Shown one piece after another: positions 43,533-51,795 of a stretch of 64,000 bases of DNA. Where the stretch lies: assembly GCA_009744235.1 (NCBI GenBank), contig WPHV01000012.1, positions 62,001 through 126,000 of the forward strand, written 5' to 3'. The notes beneath the pieces were generated by a model. The model saw only the letters and a list, made by a program, of their open reading frames with translations, did no database searches and had not been told where the DNA came from. Position numbers and translations under genes: made by a program. Origin of the DNA: Gillisella vitis (GTDB taxonomy: Bacteria; Pseudomonadota; Alphaproteobacteria; Rhizobiales; Rhizobiaceae). Numbering within the stretch: position 1 is the stretch's first letter; each line of letters begins with the position of its first letter.

Positions 43533-43786
43533 CCGTCAAGCTTGTCTATTTCGCCTGGGTGCGTGAAAAGATCGGCCTCGATGAGGAAGAGCTTGCGCTG
43601 CCCGAGCAGGTAAAGACCGGCGCCGACCTGATTGCCTATCTGACCGAACGCGGCGAGAATTACGCCGAGGCGCTGCAATTTCCAAACGCCATTCGGATTG
43701 CCGTCAATCAGGAACATGTCGAGCATGACGAGCTTTTGGCCGGTGCCCGCGAAATCGGCCTGTTTCCGCCGATGACTGGCGGCTGA
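43529..43786 (+). CDS. moaD: Molybdopterin synthase sulfur-carrier subunit
   Basis: 85 residues; a ubiquitin-like protein carrying a thiocarboxylate at its C-terminal Gly-Gly, present here as FPPMTGG. It donates sulfur in making molybdopterin from precursor Z (cPMP), together with MoaE. It overlaps pgsA by ATGA and is followed by moaE after four bases. Confidence 0.96.
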   Translation: MTVKLVYFAWVREKIGLDEEELALPEQVKTGADLIAYLTERGENYAEALQFPNAIRIAVNQEHVEHDELLAGAREIGLFPPMTGG

Positions 43787-43790
43787 GGCC

Positions 43791-44249
43791 ATGGTGTCGC
43801 CTGTCATCCGGGTTCAGAAGGACGATTTCGACGCTTCGGCAGAGACGGCGTTGATAACGGATGGCCGCACGGATATCGGCGCGCTGGTGTCCTTCGTCGG
43901 GCTTTGCCGGGATGAACAGGGCAGGCTCGATGCGCTGGAGCTGGAACATTACCCCGGCATGGCAGAAGCCGAGATGAACCGGATTGCTACGCTTGCCATC
44001 GAGCGATTCGATCTGATGGCGCTGACCGTGCTGCATCGCTATGGCAAGATCGCCGCTGGCGAACAGATCGTGCTTGTCATTGCCGCCTCAAGCCACCGGC
44101 AGGCGGCCTTCGATGGTGCCAATTTCGTGATGGATTTCCTGAAAACCGCCGCCCCCTTCTGGAAGAAGGAACATGCCAAGGATGGCACGTCAGCCGGCTG
44201 GGTCGCCGCCCGCGACGCCGACGACGCGGCCCGCGACAGATGGACATGA
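43791..44249 (+). CDS. moaE: Molybdopterin synthase catalytic subunit
   Basis: 152 residues; with MoaD it converts cPMP to molybdopterin. Conserved parts include GALVSFVGLCRDEQ, ALELEHYPGMAEAEM, LTVLHRYGKIAAGEQIVLV and ATAAPFWKKE-like FLKTAAPFWKKEHA with the catalytic lysines. It completes the pgsA-moaD-moaE unit, closed by an intrinsic terminator. The cofactor made could serve the molybdoenzyme at 35-37 kb. Confidence 0.96.
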   Translation: MVSPVIRVQKDDFDASAETALITDGRTDIGALVSFVGLCRDEQGRLDALELEHYPGMAEAEMNRIATLAIERFDLMALTVLHRYGKIAAGEQIVLVIAASSHRQAAFDGANFVMDFLKTAAPFWKKEHAKDGTSAGWVAARDADDAARDRWT

Positions 44250-44283
44250 AAAAACCGGAGCCTCTCAGCTCCGGTTTTTTTTT
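44250..44283. terminator. Bidirectional intrinsic terminator between moaE and ndk
   Basis: Stem aaaaccggagc / gctccggtttt with a six-base loop, A-run before and T-run after, so it can act in both directions for convergent genes. Confidence 0.9.
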
Positions 44284-44312
44284 AATTCTGAAAGCAAAAA
44301 CCTCGAAGAGGC

Positions 44313-44735
44313 TCAGCCAACGATCTCGGTGGCTGCGAACCAGTAAGCGATTTCTTCAGCGGCAGTTTCCGGGGCGTCGGAGCCGTGCACGGAGTTTTCG
44401 CCGATGGAGAGGGCGAACTGCTTACGGATCGTGCCTTCGGCAGCCTGGGCAGGATTGGTTGCGCCCATGATTTCGCGGTTCTTCAGGATGGCGCCTTCGC
44501 CTTCCAGAACCTGGACAATGGTCGGGCCGGAGGTCATGCCTTCAACCAGTTCGCCGAAGAAAGGGCGTTCCTTGTGAACTGCGTAGAAGCCTTCAGCTTC
44601 GCGCGTGCTCATCCAGACGCGCTTCGAAGCAACGACGCGCAGGCCGTTGTCTTCAAAAACCTTGGTGATCGCGCCCGTCAGGTTACGCTTGGTTGCATCC
44701 GGCTTGATCATCGAAAAGGTGCGTTCAATCGCCAT
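44313..44735 (-). CDS. ndk: Nucleoside diphosphate kinase
   Basis: 140 residues; exchanges the gamma-phosphate among nucleotides through a phosphohistidine. The active-site His is in NSVHGSDAPETA, and ERTFSMIKPDATKRNL, GFYAVHKERPFF and GEGAILKNREIMGATNPAQA are conserved. ATG 44735 is used because it starts MAIERTFSM; the frame reaches 44798 but with no family match. The gene is monocistronic. Confidence 0.97.
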   Translation of the reverse strand: MAIERTFSMIKPDATKRNLTGAITKVFEDNGLRVVASKRVWMSTREAEGFYAVHKERPFFGELVEGMTSGPTIVQVLEGEGAILKNREIMGATNPAQAAEGTIRKQFALSIGENSVHGSDAPETAAEEIAYWFAATEIVG

Positions 44736-44841
44736 CGTCTCGTCCTTTGTTTGTAGGGAAAGTGGGCGGTTTCTACCTGCCCCGATTCGCGAAGACAAGG
44801 GGGAGACGCGAATTTCACGCCACCGTCACATGACAAGGCCT

Positions 44842-45522
44842 TTATGCCGCGTCAGCCTGCGCCAAGCCAAGGGCCGCGCAGCGCTCAAACCATTGCGCTG
44901 CCGGATCGTCTTCGGGCAGGAAGATCGAGCCTGTGACAATCTTCAGCCATTGCAACGCGCCAAACACGATGTAATCGGCAAACAACGGCTTTTCCCCGCC
45001 GATAAAAGGTTGCGAGCGCAGCATATGCCGCAAGGGCTGGAGTTTTGCCGGAAAAGCCGCAATCGCCCCGTCACGATCCGGGAAAATCTCTTCCAGCACC
45101 TTGCCGAACAGCGCTTCGCGGGTTTTACGAAAATGCGCCTGATCGGCGGGAGAGATCATATTATAAATGTCCATCAGGATGATGGCACTGATGGCCGGAT
45201 GGATAGTGGATTGCGAATAGCCTTCCACAAACCGTGCCAGCGCCTTGCCGCCCTCGCCGCGAAACAGGCTTGGGCGATCCGGATAGGCCTCCTCCAGATA
45301 AAGCGCGATCTGGAAACTATCCGCCACCACCTTATCGCCATCGCGCAAGATAGGCACGAGCTTCGAGACCCCCTCCTCCACCGTTGGAATTTCGGTAAAA
45401 GCCAGCGGCTTTTCCTCGAAGCTCAATCCCTTGTGGCGCAGCGCCAGGATGATCTTCCAGCAATGCGGTGAAAACGGACGAGTGACGTCCGTGCCTGCAA
45501 GTGAGTAGAGAAGTCGGGTCAT
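44842..45522 (-). CDS. Glutathione S-transferase, beta-etherase/LigE-like
   Basis: 226 residues. The N-terminus LLYSLAGTDVTRPFSPHCWKIILALRHKGLSFEEKPLAF resembles beta-etherase-type GSTs (SPHCWK, with Ser/Cys near the active site), then VPILRDGDKVVADSFQIALYLEEAYPDRPSLF carries the glutathione motif D-S. A role in aromatic ether or maleyl compound metabolism is only a family guess. A ggagg site precedes ATG 45522. It is upstream of ndk in the same direction, separated by about 107 bases. Confidence 0.85.
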   Translation of the reverse strand: MTRLLYSLAGTDVTRPFSPHCWKIILALRHKGLSFEEKPLAFTEIPTVEEGVSKLVPILRDGDKVVADSFQIALYLEEAYPDRPSLFRGEGGKALARFVEGYSQSTIHPAISAIILMDIYNMISPADQAHFRKTREALFGKVLEEIFPDRDGAIAAFPAKLQPLRHMLRSQPFIGGEKPLFADYIVFGALQWLKIVTGSIFLPEDDPAAQWFERCAALGLAQADAA

Positions 45523-45599
45523 CGGTGGTTGCCTCCAGTCGAAACAATCTGACTATCGGATGTCAATCCTCCCAACTATTCAAATCAAAAATGCTTATA

Positions 45600-46292
45600 T
45601 CAGCCATCAACATCAAGACTGAAGGGCTTGCCCGCTGCCGGCTGCACACCGTCATCTAGAAACTCCGTGTCATAGGCAGCGCTGGAAATGGCTGTGTCGA
45701 TCACCTGCCCTTGCACGAAGGAGCCGGCGATAATGTAGTAGGTCGGATTTGGCTTGAACTGGTACGTCAAGTTCGGCTCCAACTGCACAGCAATTGCCGA
45801 TTTCCCGGCCATGGCAAGGCCGACATTCAGAGATACGTTCTCGCTGTGCCGGACGGCCACGGTCGGTAACGCATCGTCGGCATTGATATCGGTCACGGCC
45901 TGAGTATCGTCGACGGGCTCGTTGGGCAAGCCGGTTACCCCATCAGAAAACTGCCCCTGATAGTTAGCACCCACCGTATTGGCAGAGTTGATGCGAACAC
46001 CCATCTGGCTGATCGTCTCGAAGCTGCGCGGCGGGGTCGTCGTACCAATTTCTTGAATGGAGCCAACAGGTGCCGAATAGTCGACAGTCAAATTGAACTG
46101 CGGCTGGCTCGGATTGCCCGGCGCGCCCACAGAAGCTCCGCCCACCATCCAGGCGAGCGAGAATGGATCATAGGATGATGCACTCGGCACCTTCTGAAAT
46201 ATCACGAACTGTTGAAATTTTGTATTCTCGTTGAGAATCGTCAGTGTATATTCCTGTTTGTTGGATAGGTTCTTTGTCTCCTCACTGCCCAA
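45600..46292 (-). CDS. RhiA-like protein, paralogue 1 (downstream copy)
   Basis: 230 residues, not recognised with certainty. No signal peptide or membrane segment is seen. Blocks YTLTILNENTKFQQFVIFQ, PFSLAWMVGG, VDYSAPVGSIQ and NVGLAMAGKSAIAVQLEPNLTYQFKPNPTYYIIAGSFVQGQVIDT are nearly identical in the neighbour at 46481-47200. The general pattern (SLAWM..., F-W-T-DY, ...NPTYYI-FGxFxxGQV-D) reminds me of RhiA of Rhizobium leguminosarum, a quorum-sensing-controlled rhizosphere protein, but this is from memory and unverified. The start is TTG 46292, behind ggagga. It lacks the C-terminal QQNQFEPA of the other copy and instead ends in AAGKPFSLDVDG. Confidence 0.65.
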   Translation of the reverse strand: MGSEETKNLSNKQEYTLTILNENTKFQQFVIFQKVPSASSYDPFSLAWMVGGASVGAPGNPSQPQFNLTVDYSAPVGSIQEIGTTTPPRSFETISQMGVRINSANTVGANYQGQFSDGVTGLPNEPVDDTQAVTDINADDALPTVAVRHSENVSLNVGLAMAGKSAIAVQLEPNLTYQFKPNPTYYIIAGSFVQGQVIDTAISSAAYDTEFLDDGVQPAAGKPFSLDVDG

Positions 46293-46405
46293 GACTTTCC
46301 TCCTTCAAAATGAACTGGACCGCGGGCGTCCAAAACCCCTTGCAGCTCGTCGCAGTCTGTGAAGAATCATCATAACAATAATTTTCAAACCCCACACTCA
46401 AAAGA

Positions 46406-46446
46406 TGAAAACAACAAAAGACCCGATGCGTTTCCGCACCGGGTCC
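46406..46446 (-). terminator. Intrinsic terminator with GAAA tetraloop after paralogue 2
   Basis: Stem gacccggtgcg / cgcatcgggtc (minus strand, one G-U pair) closed by a GAAA tetraloop, followed by ttttgttgtttt. It ends the transcript of the upstream paralogue, so the downstream copy needs its own promoter in 46293-46400. Confidence 0.8.
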
Positions 46447-46480
46447 AGTTTGCTTTTGGGTCACTCTGCGGCTGGGTCAA

Positions 46481-47200
46481 TCAGGCAGGTTCAAACTGGT
46501 TTTGCTGGGTAAAGCGAACCGTCATATTGGTCACGCCCTGGAACTTTACTTCGTAGGCAGCGCTGGAAATGGCTGTGTCAATCACCTGCCCTTGCACGAA
46601 GGAGCCGGCGATAATGTAATAGGTCGGCTTTGGCGTGAACTGGTAGGTCAGGTTCGGCTCCAACTGCACAGCAATTGCCGATTTCCCTGCCATGGCAAGA
46701 CCGACATTCACAGATACCTTGTCGCTGCGCTGGACGGCCACGGTCGGGAACGAGTTGTCGGACTTAATGACGATCACCCCTTGGGTGCCGTTGACGGGTT
46801 CGTTGGGGAAACCGGGCGCGCCATAGGGAAACTGCCCCTGGTAGGTAACGCCTACCGTGTTGGCGGAGTTGATGAGAACCCCCACCTGGCTGGCTGTCTG
46901 GAAGCTGCGCGGCTGGGTCGTCGTACCAAAATCCTGAATGTAGCCAGCAGTTGCAGCATAGTCGATGGTCCAGCTGAACTGCGACTGGCTCGGATTGTCC
47001 GGCGCTCCCCCGGCAGCTCCGCCCACCATCCAGGCAAGCGAGATCGGATCAAAGGATGAGCCGATCACCTTCGGGATCGTTTGATAGAGCGCGAATTGCT
47101 GGAATTTCGTGTTTTCATTCAGTATCTTAAGCGAATAAGGCTGACCAGATTCAACCTTTGCCTGTGATTCAATCGCATTTCTTCCCATCCAAATCGTCAT
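46481..47200 (-). CDS. RhiA-like protein, paralogue 2 (upstream copy)
   Basis: 239 residues, clearly paralogous to 45600-46292. The shared core includes YSLKILNENTKFQQFALYQ, PISLAWMVGGAAGGAPDNPSQSQFSW, SANTVGVTYQGQF, and the near-identical segment from VGLAMAGKSAIAVQLEPNLTYQF to SSAAYEVKF. The DNA of the last 150 bases is roughly 90% identical between copies by eye, more than the 5' parts, which indicates a recent duplication or gene conversion. The start is ATG 47200 behind ggag; the frame also opens at TTG 47212. The adjacent Crp/Fnr regulator is divergent. The function is unknown. Confidence 0.68.
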   Translation of the reverse strand: MTIWMGRNAIESQAKVESGQPYSLKILNENTKFQQFALYQTIPKVIGSSFDPISLAWMVGGAAGGAPDNPSQSQFSWTIDYAATAGYIQDFGTTTQPRSFQTASQVGVLINSANTVGVTYQGQFPYGAPGFPNEPVNGTQGVIVIKSDNSFPTVAVQRSDKVSVNVGLAMAGKSAIAVQLEPNLTYQFTPKPTYYIIAGSFVQGQVIDTAISSAAYEVKFQGVTNMTVRFTQQNQFEPA

Positions 47201-47421
47201 ATCATTCTCCAAGTCGCGTTAATCGGCAGTCAGCGCACCATGCACTGTCCCGCCTGTCGGCCAACCACCTTGATGGGCCAACAACGGTCGTAACCAACCG
47301 TGAATGCAACTATAGATAAATATTTCTTCCAATCATGTTCCTTACGTTACAGTTGAATCCTAATTTTTTGCAATCATTACTGGCACTCTGTGGTATTCCT
47401 CTCAACGGACATTTTCAGACC

Positions 47422-48144
47422 ATGCCATTTCAGCCTTATATTCCCATCGTCAGCAATTTGCGGTCTCATGAACCCTTTGCCTTGCTTGATCCAAAAGTCC
47501 TGGCAGAGCATGAACGGGCGTTTCGCATTCGGAAATACTTAAATGGACAGACAATATTCCAGGCGGGGGATGCCTGCCATGCCGTCGGCATCATTCTCTC
47601 CGGCGGCGTACACCTGTCCTTCCAGTCGATCTCGGGCCATGAGGTGATCTTCAGAGAGTTGCGTGCTGGCGAGATGATTGGCGATAGTGAATTGGCCCTG
47701 GGTAGCACCTATGGCACGAGCGCCACGGCAACTGAGGAAACTCGCCTGGCGGAAATTGATGGCGCAACCTTCACCAAGCTGGCACAGCTGCCACCGGTCG
47801 CGCATTTCTGGCTGCACAGTAATGCCCGAAAACTTCATGCCGCCTTGCAATTTGCCGAGGGCCTGGCGCTGCAATCCCTGGAAGCCCGCCTGGCGCGCGT
47901 TCTGCTGGAACTGGCAGACCGCCATGGCCGCACCACCCCTGCTGGCACACTGATTGACAGAGTGATACCCCAGCACCTGCTAGGGCAATTGATCAACGCC
48001 AGTCGCCCCAAGGTCAATATTCAATTGCAGATCTGGAAATCGCGGGAGGTCATTCAGATGCAACAGCACCGTATCCTGATCGTCAAGCCGGAGCTTTTGC
48101 GGAGCAAGGCGGGATGGTCAATCGTCGCACCCCAGCGGCGGTGA
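47422..48144 (+). CDS. Crp/Fnr family transcriptional regulator
   Basis: About 240 residues. The cyclic-nucleotide-like sensor domain covers FRIRKYLNGQTIFQAGDACHAVGIILSGGVHLSFQSISGHEVIFRELRAGEMIGDSELALG, and a helix-turn-helix of the Crp type follows with RVIPQHLLGQLINASRPKVNIQLQIWKSREVI. No N-terminal Cys cluster for an FeS site is evident, so it is not classic Fnr. The start is uncertain: ATG 47422 is chosen over ATG 47335 because the domain begins soon after it. The gene is divergent from the RhiA-like pair with about 220 bases between, and could regulate it (inference). Confidence 0.82.
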   Translation: MPFQPYIPIVSNLRSHEPFALLDPKVLAEHERAFRIRKYLNGQTIFQAGDACHAVGIILSGGVHLSFQSISGHEVIFRELRAGEMIGDSELALGSTYGTSATATEETRLAEIDGATFTKLAQLPPVAHFWLHSNARKLHAALQFAEGLALQSLEARLARVLLELADRHGRTTPAGTLIDRVIPQHLLGQLINASRPKVNIQLQIWKSREVIQMQQHRILIVKPELLRSKAGWSIVAPQRR

Positions 48145-48225
48145 GGCAAGACGGAATGCAAGGCGTCCTATGCGACGTCTCCTCGTCTGAACGATTTTCT
48201 ACCCCGCCGAGGTGGAGTTCAGAGA

Positions 48226-48258
48226 AGCATGGCCGCCGCCACGACGGCCATGCTTGTC
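48226..48258. terminator. Bidirectional hairpin between the regulator and the protease gene
   Basis: Perfect 11-bp stem aagcatggccg / cggccatgctt with a nine-base loop between two convergent genes. No long T-tract; likely terminator by position and stability. Confidence 0.6.
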
Positions 48259-48262
48259 CAGC

Positions 48263-49141
48263 CTATTTGCAGCCGCCCTTCACGTAGGCGATCATATCCG
48301 TCGTGTCATCCGTGAAGACCGGACCTCGGACATAGTCGCTTGTCCCCGAGGCCACGACGCTTACTGCCTTGAAGGACCCTGAATCTCCGATGAACCAAGC
48401 CCCACCGCTTGCACCGCCACCAGACATTGGATGCGGTCTCGCTTCGAAAGAGGTTCCTGCCTGAGCAAGGATTGTCGCGCCTTCCCGATACATATAGTTG
48501 CCATCCTCCAGTCGACCTGGATAGCCAGTAATGGTCACGGCGGCATTCACTTTTGCAGTGCCGAGATCATAGCGACCAACTGCGCTAGCCGTCTTTGTGC
48601 GCATGACGGAATAGTCATATTGGGATTTTTTCGCGCTTGGATCCTCGCCCGCGACCTTCGTCCATTCGGTCAGCACCGCGGCCTGATCGATGTCGTAGCG
48701 GGTCCCGCCGCCGCCATTATAACCTTGCATGAAGCGGATGTTGGTTGCCTCCTTACCTCCATACCACAGACTGTGCGCGGCGCCGATGACGATATTGTCT
48801 TGCGCAACGAACTGGGCGCTTGCTTTGTAGTCCTTGCCTCCACGAGTGTAGAAGAGCTTGCCGCCAAATTTGTAAGGCGCTTCATTGATGGGAGCACGCT
48901 CGGCATCGCCAAGCGCCTGTGGCGACGCGGAGCCAGAGCCATTCTGGTCCGAGGGCAGTTCCAGCGGCTCGGATACGGCTTTGCGCATCCGCTCCTCCGT
49001 CCAATAATCGGCGGGTGCCACTGCCAACTCTTTGGTATTCAAGCCCCAGCAAGTGACTTTATCATTGGCAAGCAGTGGCGCTGGCATGGCGGTCATGGCG
49101 CCCGCAAGGGCAAGCATCAGGTGTCGGAATGAAGGGCTCAT
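48263..49141 (-). CDS. Secreted trypsin-like serine peptidase
   Basis: 292 residues. A signal peptide (MSPSFRHLMLALAGAMTAMPAPLLA) suggests export. The triad can be traced as H123 in VIGAAHSLWYGG, D176 in SQYDYSVMRT and S245 in GGGASGGAWFIG, the S1/V8-like arrangement. Two cysteines, C31 and C291, flank the catalytic region and could form a disulfide tying the termini together. The segment around 50-95 is a likely propeptide (inferred). ATG 49141 follows ggagaa; the frame extends into 49495 without meaning. It is convergent with the Crp-like regulator and divergent from the ABC-F gene. Confidence 0.87.
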   Translation of the reverse strand: MSPSFRHLMLALAGAMTAMPAPLLANDKVTCWGLNTKELAVAPADYWTEERMRKAVSEPLELPSDQNGSGSASPQALGDAERAPINEAPYKFGGKLFYTRGGKDYKASAQFVAQDNIVIGAAHSLWYGGKEATNIRFMQGYNGGGGTRYDIDQAAVLTEWTKVAGEDPSAKKSQYDYSVMRTKTASAVGRYDLGTAKVNAAVTITGYPGRLEDGNYMYREGATILAQAGTSFEARPHPMSGGGASGGAWFIGDSGSFKAVSVVASGTSDYVRGPVFTDDTTDMIAYVKGGCK

Positions 49142-49301
49142 TAAGTTCTCCTTTGTAAACGAGGGACACGCCGCACAGTTGCAGCGCAAGAAGAACGTTA
49201 GTCCTGCCTTTGGTCTTTGGCTGTTCCGGCGGGGACAACCGCTCTGCCTTCCCATCGTCGCCCTCTTGCTTTCCCAGCCATCATCCGCCAAAACGCCAGC
49301 C

Positions 49302-51185
49302 ATGATTACCATCAATGACGTCTCCGCCCGTATTGCAGGCCGCCTGCTGATTGACCACGCCAGCATTTCGCTGCCAACAGGCACGAAAGCGGGTCTTGTC
49401 GGCCGCAATGGTGCCGGTAAATCCACCCTGTTTCGGGTGATCACCGGCGACCTGGGAGCTGAAAGCGGCTCGGTCTCCATTCCCAAGAATGCCAAGATCG
49501 GTCAGGTGGCGCAGGAAGCCCCCGGCACCGAGGACAGCCTGATCGAAATCGTGCTGGCTGCCGACAAGGAGCGCACCGCGCTGATGGCGGAGGCCGAGAC
49601 GGCCACCGACCCGAACCGGATTGCCGACATCCAGATGCGGCTGGTGGATATCGATGCCCATTCGGCGGAAGCGCGCGCCTCCAGCATTCTTGCCGGTCTC
49701 GGATTTAACCAGGAAGCGCAGTTGCGCCCGGCCTCGGCCTTTTCCGGCGGCTGGCGGATGCGCGTGGCGCTGGCCTCGGTGCTGTTTGCCGAGCCGGACC
49801 TGCTGCTGCTGGACGAACCCACCAACTATCTCGACCTTGAAGGCACCTTGTGGCTGGAAGACTATATCCGCCGCTATCCGCACACCGTCATCATCATCAG
49901 CCATGACCGCGACCTGCTCAACAACGCGGTCAATGCCATCGTCCATCTCGACCAGAAGAAGCTGACCTTCTATCGCGGCGGCTATGACCAGTTCGAGCGC
50001 CAGAAGGCCGAGAATGACGAATTGCAGATGAAGTCGAAGGCCAAGAGCGATGCGGCACGCAAGCATCTTCAGGCCTTCATCGACCGGTTCAAGGCCAAGG
50101 CCTCGAAGGCCAAACAGGCCCAGAGCCGTGTGAAAGCGCTGGAGCGCATGGGCACGGTTTCAGCGGTTATTGAAGACCACGTCCAGCCGATCACCTTCCC
50201 GGAGCCGGAAAAGCAGCCAGCATCGCCGATCATCGCCATCAATGGCGGTGCCGTTGGCTATGTGCCGGGGCAGCCGATCCTGAAAAACCTCAACCTGCGC
50301 ATCGATGCGGATGACCGCATCGCGCTGCTGGGCTCGAACGGCAACGGTAAGTCTACATTCGCCAAATTCATTTCTGGTCGTTTGCCGCCGGAAAGTGGCG
50401 ACCTGCGGCTGGCTCCCAGCCTGAAGATCGGCTTCTTCGCCCAGCATCAGTTGGACGATCTGGTGCCAGAGGATACGCCGGTGGAACATGTGCGCCGGCT
50501 GATGCCGCAGGCGCCGGAAGCCAAGGTACGCGCCCGCGTCGCGCAAATGGGGCTTGCCACCGAAAAGATGGCGACCGCCGCCAAGGATTTGTCCGGTGGC
50601 GAAAAGGCCCGATTGCTGATGGGCCTTGCTGCCTTTCACGCCCCCAACCTGCTGATCCTCGATGAGCCGACTAACCATCTCGACATCGACAGCCGCCGCG
50701 CGCTGATCGAGGCGCTGAACGATTACGACGGCGCGGTCATCCTGATCTCCCATGATCGCCACCTGATCGAGGCGACGGTGGACCGGCTCTGGCTGGTCAA
50801 TAACGGGACCGTCACCACATTCGAAGGGGACATGGAAGAATACCGCGACCTGATTGTCTCCTCAGGTAAAAAAAAAGAAGAAAAAATTGACGTAACCGTC
50901 GAAGCCGGGAAAAAAGCCGACCAGCGCAAGGCCAATGCCGAAAAGCGGGCCGCGCTGGCACCGCTGAAGAAAAAGATCAACGAAATCGAATCATTGACCA
51001 AGAAACTGGAGACAGTGATTCAAGGTCTTGATGCAGAACTTGCAGATCCGGTTCTCTATGAAAAGCATCCGGCCAAGGCGGCGGAAAAGGTTAAGCAGCG
51101 CGGCGAGGCAGCCGCCAAGTTGAGCGCTGCCGAAGAGCAATGGCTGGAGCTTTCAACCGAATATGAAGAGGCGATGGCGGGTTAG
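49302..51185 (+). CDS. ABC-F family ATP-binding protein
   Basis: 627 residues with two ABC domains and no membrane domain. Walker A motifs are GRNGAGKST and GSNGNGKST, the signature sequences are AFSGGWRMRVALA and DLSGGEKARLLMG, and Walker B segments are LLLLDEPTNYLDLEG and LLILDEPTNHLDIDS. The charged linker around residues 235-280 and the coiled-coil C-terminal extension after about 540 are as in Uup/YheS-like ABC-F proteins, which act on ribosomes. ATG 49302 gives the typical MITINDVSARIAG; the frame is open farther upstream. The specific role (translation rescue versus antibiotic protection) is open. Confidence 0.93.
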   Translation: MITINDVSARIAGRLLIDHASISLPTGTKAGLVGRNGAGKSTLFRVITGDLGAESGSVSIPKNAKIGQVAQEAPGTEDSLIEIVLAADKERTALMAEAETATDPNRIADIQMRLVDIDAHSAEARASSILAGLGFNQEAQLRPASAFSGGWRMRVALASVLFAEPDLLLLDEPTNYLDLEGTLWLEDYIRRYPHTVIIISHDRDLLNNAVNAIVHLDQKKLTFYRGGYDQFERQKAENDELQMKSKAKSDAARKHLQAFIDRFKAKASKAKQAQSRVKALERMGTVSAVIEDHVQPITFPEPEKQPASPIIAINGGAVGYVPGQPILKNLNLRIDADDRIALLGSNGNGKSTFAKFISGRLPPESGDLRLAPSLKIGFFAQHQLDDLVPEDTPVEHVRRLMPQAPEAKVRARVAQMGLATEKMATAAKDLSGGEKARLLMGLAAFHAPNLLILDEPTNHLDIDSRRALIEALNDYDGAVILISHDRHLIEATVDRLWLVNNGTVTTFEGDMEEYRDLIVSSGKKKEEKIDVTVEAGKKADQRKANAEKRAALAPLKKKINEIESLTKKLETVIQGLDAELADPVLYEKHPAKAAEKVKQRGEAAAKLSAAEEQWLELSTEYEEAMAG

Positions 51186-51795
51186 ACAGTCTTTCTGATC
51201 GTAGTCTATCAGAATGCTTGGAAGCCATCGATGCTATAGCGGCCATCGAAATCGCCAACAGATGTGCAAAATAAAAAACAACTTTAAATTTTAAATACTA
51301 CCCATAGCGAACAATGCACAATTCCGACACTCAACGATCGGATAAAAGATAAATTCCGGAAACCCGCCTTTCTATTATTATTTTTGCAACGCAAACAAAA
51401 GCCATTCGACTGAATGCAGCGAAGCAATTCGCTAAACCCCTGAATCTTTTAGGATAAGACAATAAACCCCTAAAATATCAGGGTTAATTATCCATTAGAG
51501 ATATTTTAAATATTAAGCAACATCATCCTCGCCAAGGACAGACCAGCAAGAAACATGCCGGTTGCCATGCCCCTCCGTCGGCTGTCAACGCTCGCCCCCA
51601 GCGTGAATGTCGCGTCATATCTGTCAGTAGGTTCAGCCGCTCTCCGGCTTTTATATATCCATTTCTCCACGGTGCTGTTCCAGCACGTGTCACATGATGA
51701 AACTCCAGGCCTCCGCGCAATGAATTGTGCGGAATGGTGCAAGCACGCCGTCGGACAAAGATGATATTTGCCATCGGCTCGATTGGAACAGATCA
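51186..51795. other. Long AT-rich intergenic region upstream of an MCP gene
   Basis: About 610 bases, strikingly AT-rich at 51240-51530 compared with the coding flanks. Small open frames here are not credible genes. It includes a weak inverted repeat ttctgat / atcagaa at about 51193-51214 just after the ABC-F gene and short repeated cccctaaaatatcaggg-like symmetry near 51460-51490. Promoters for the MCP gene are expected. Confidence 0.4.

Noticed and set aside
46293..46480. Possible small gene between the two paralogues
   Set aside because: The space is occupied by the terminator and short non-coding sequence; no start with ribosome binding site is seen.
49032..49301. Extended start for the ABC-F gene
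   Set aside because: The open frame reaches far into the protease gene, but the ABC domain starts at MITINDVSARIAG, so ATG 49302 was used.
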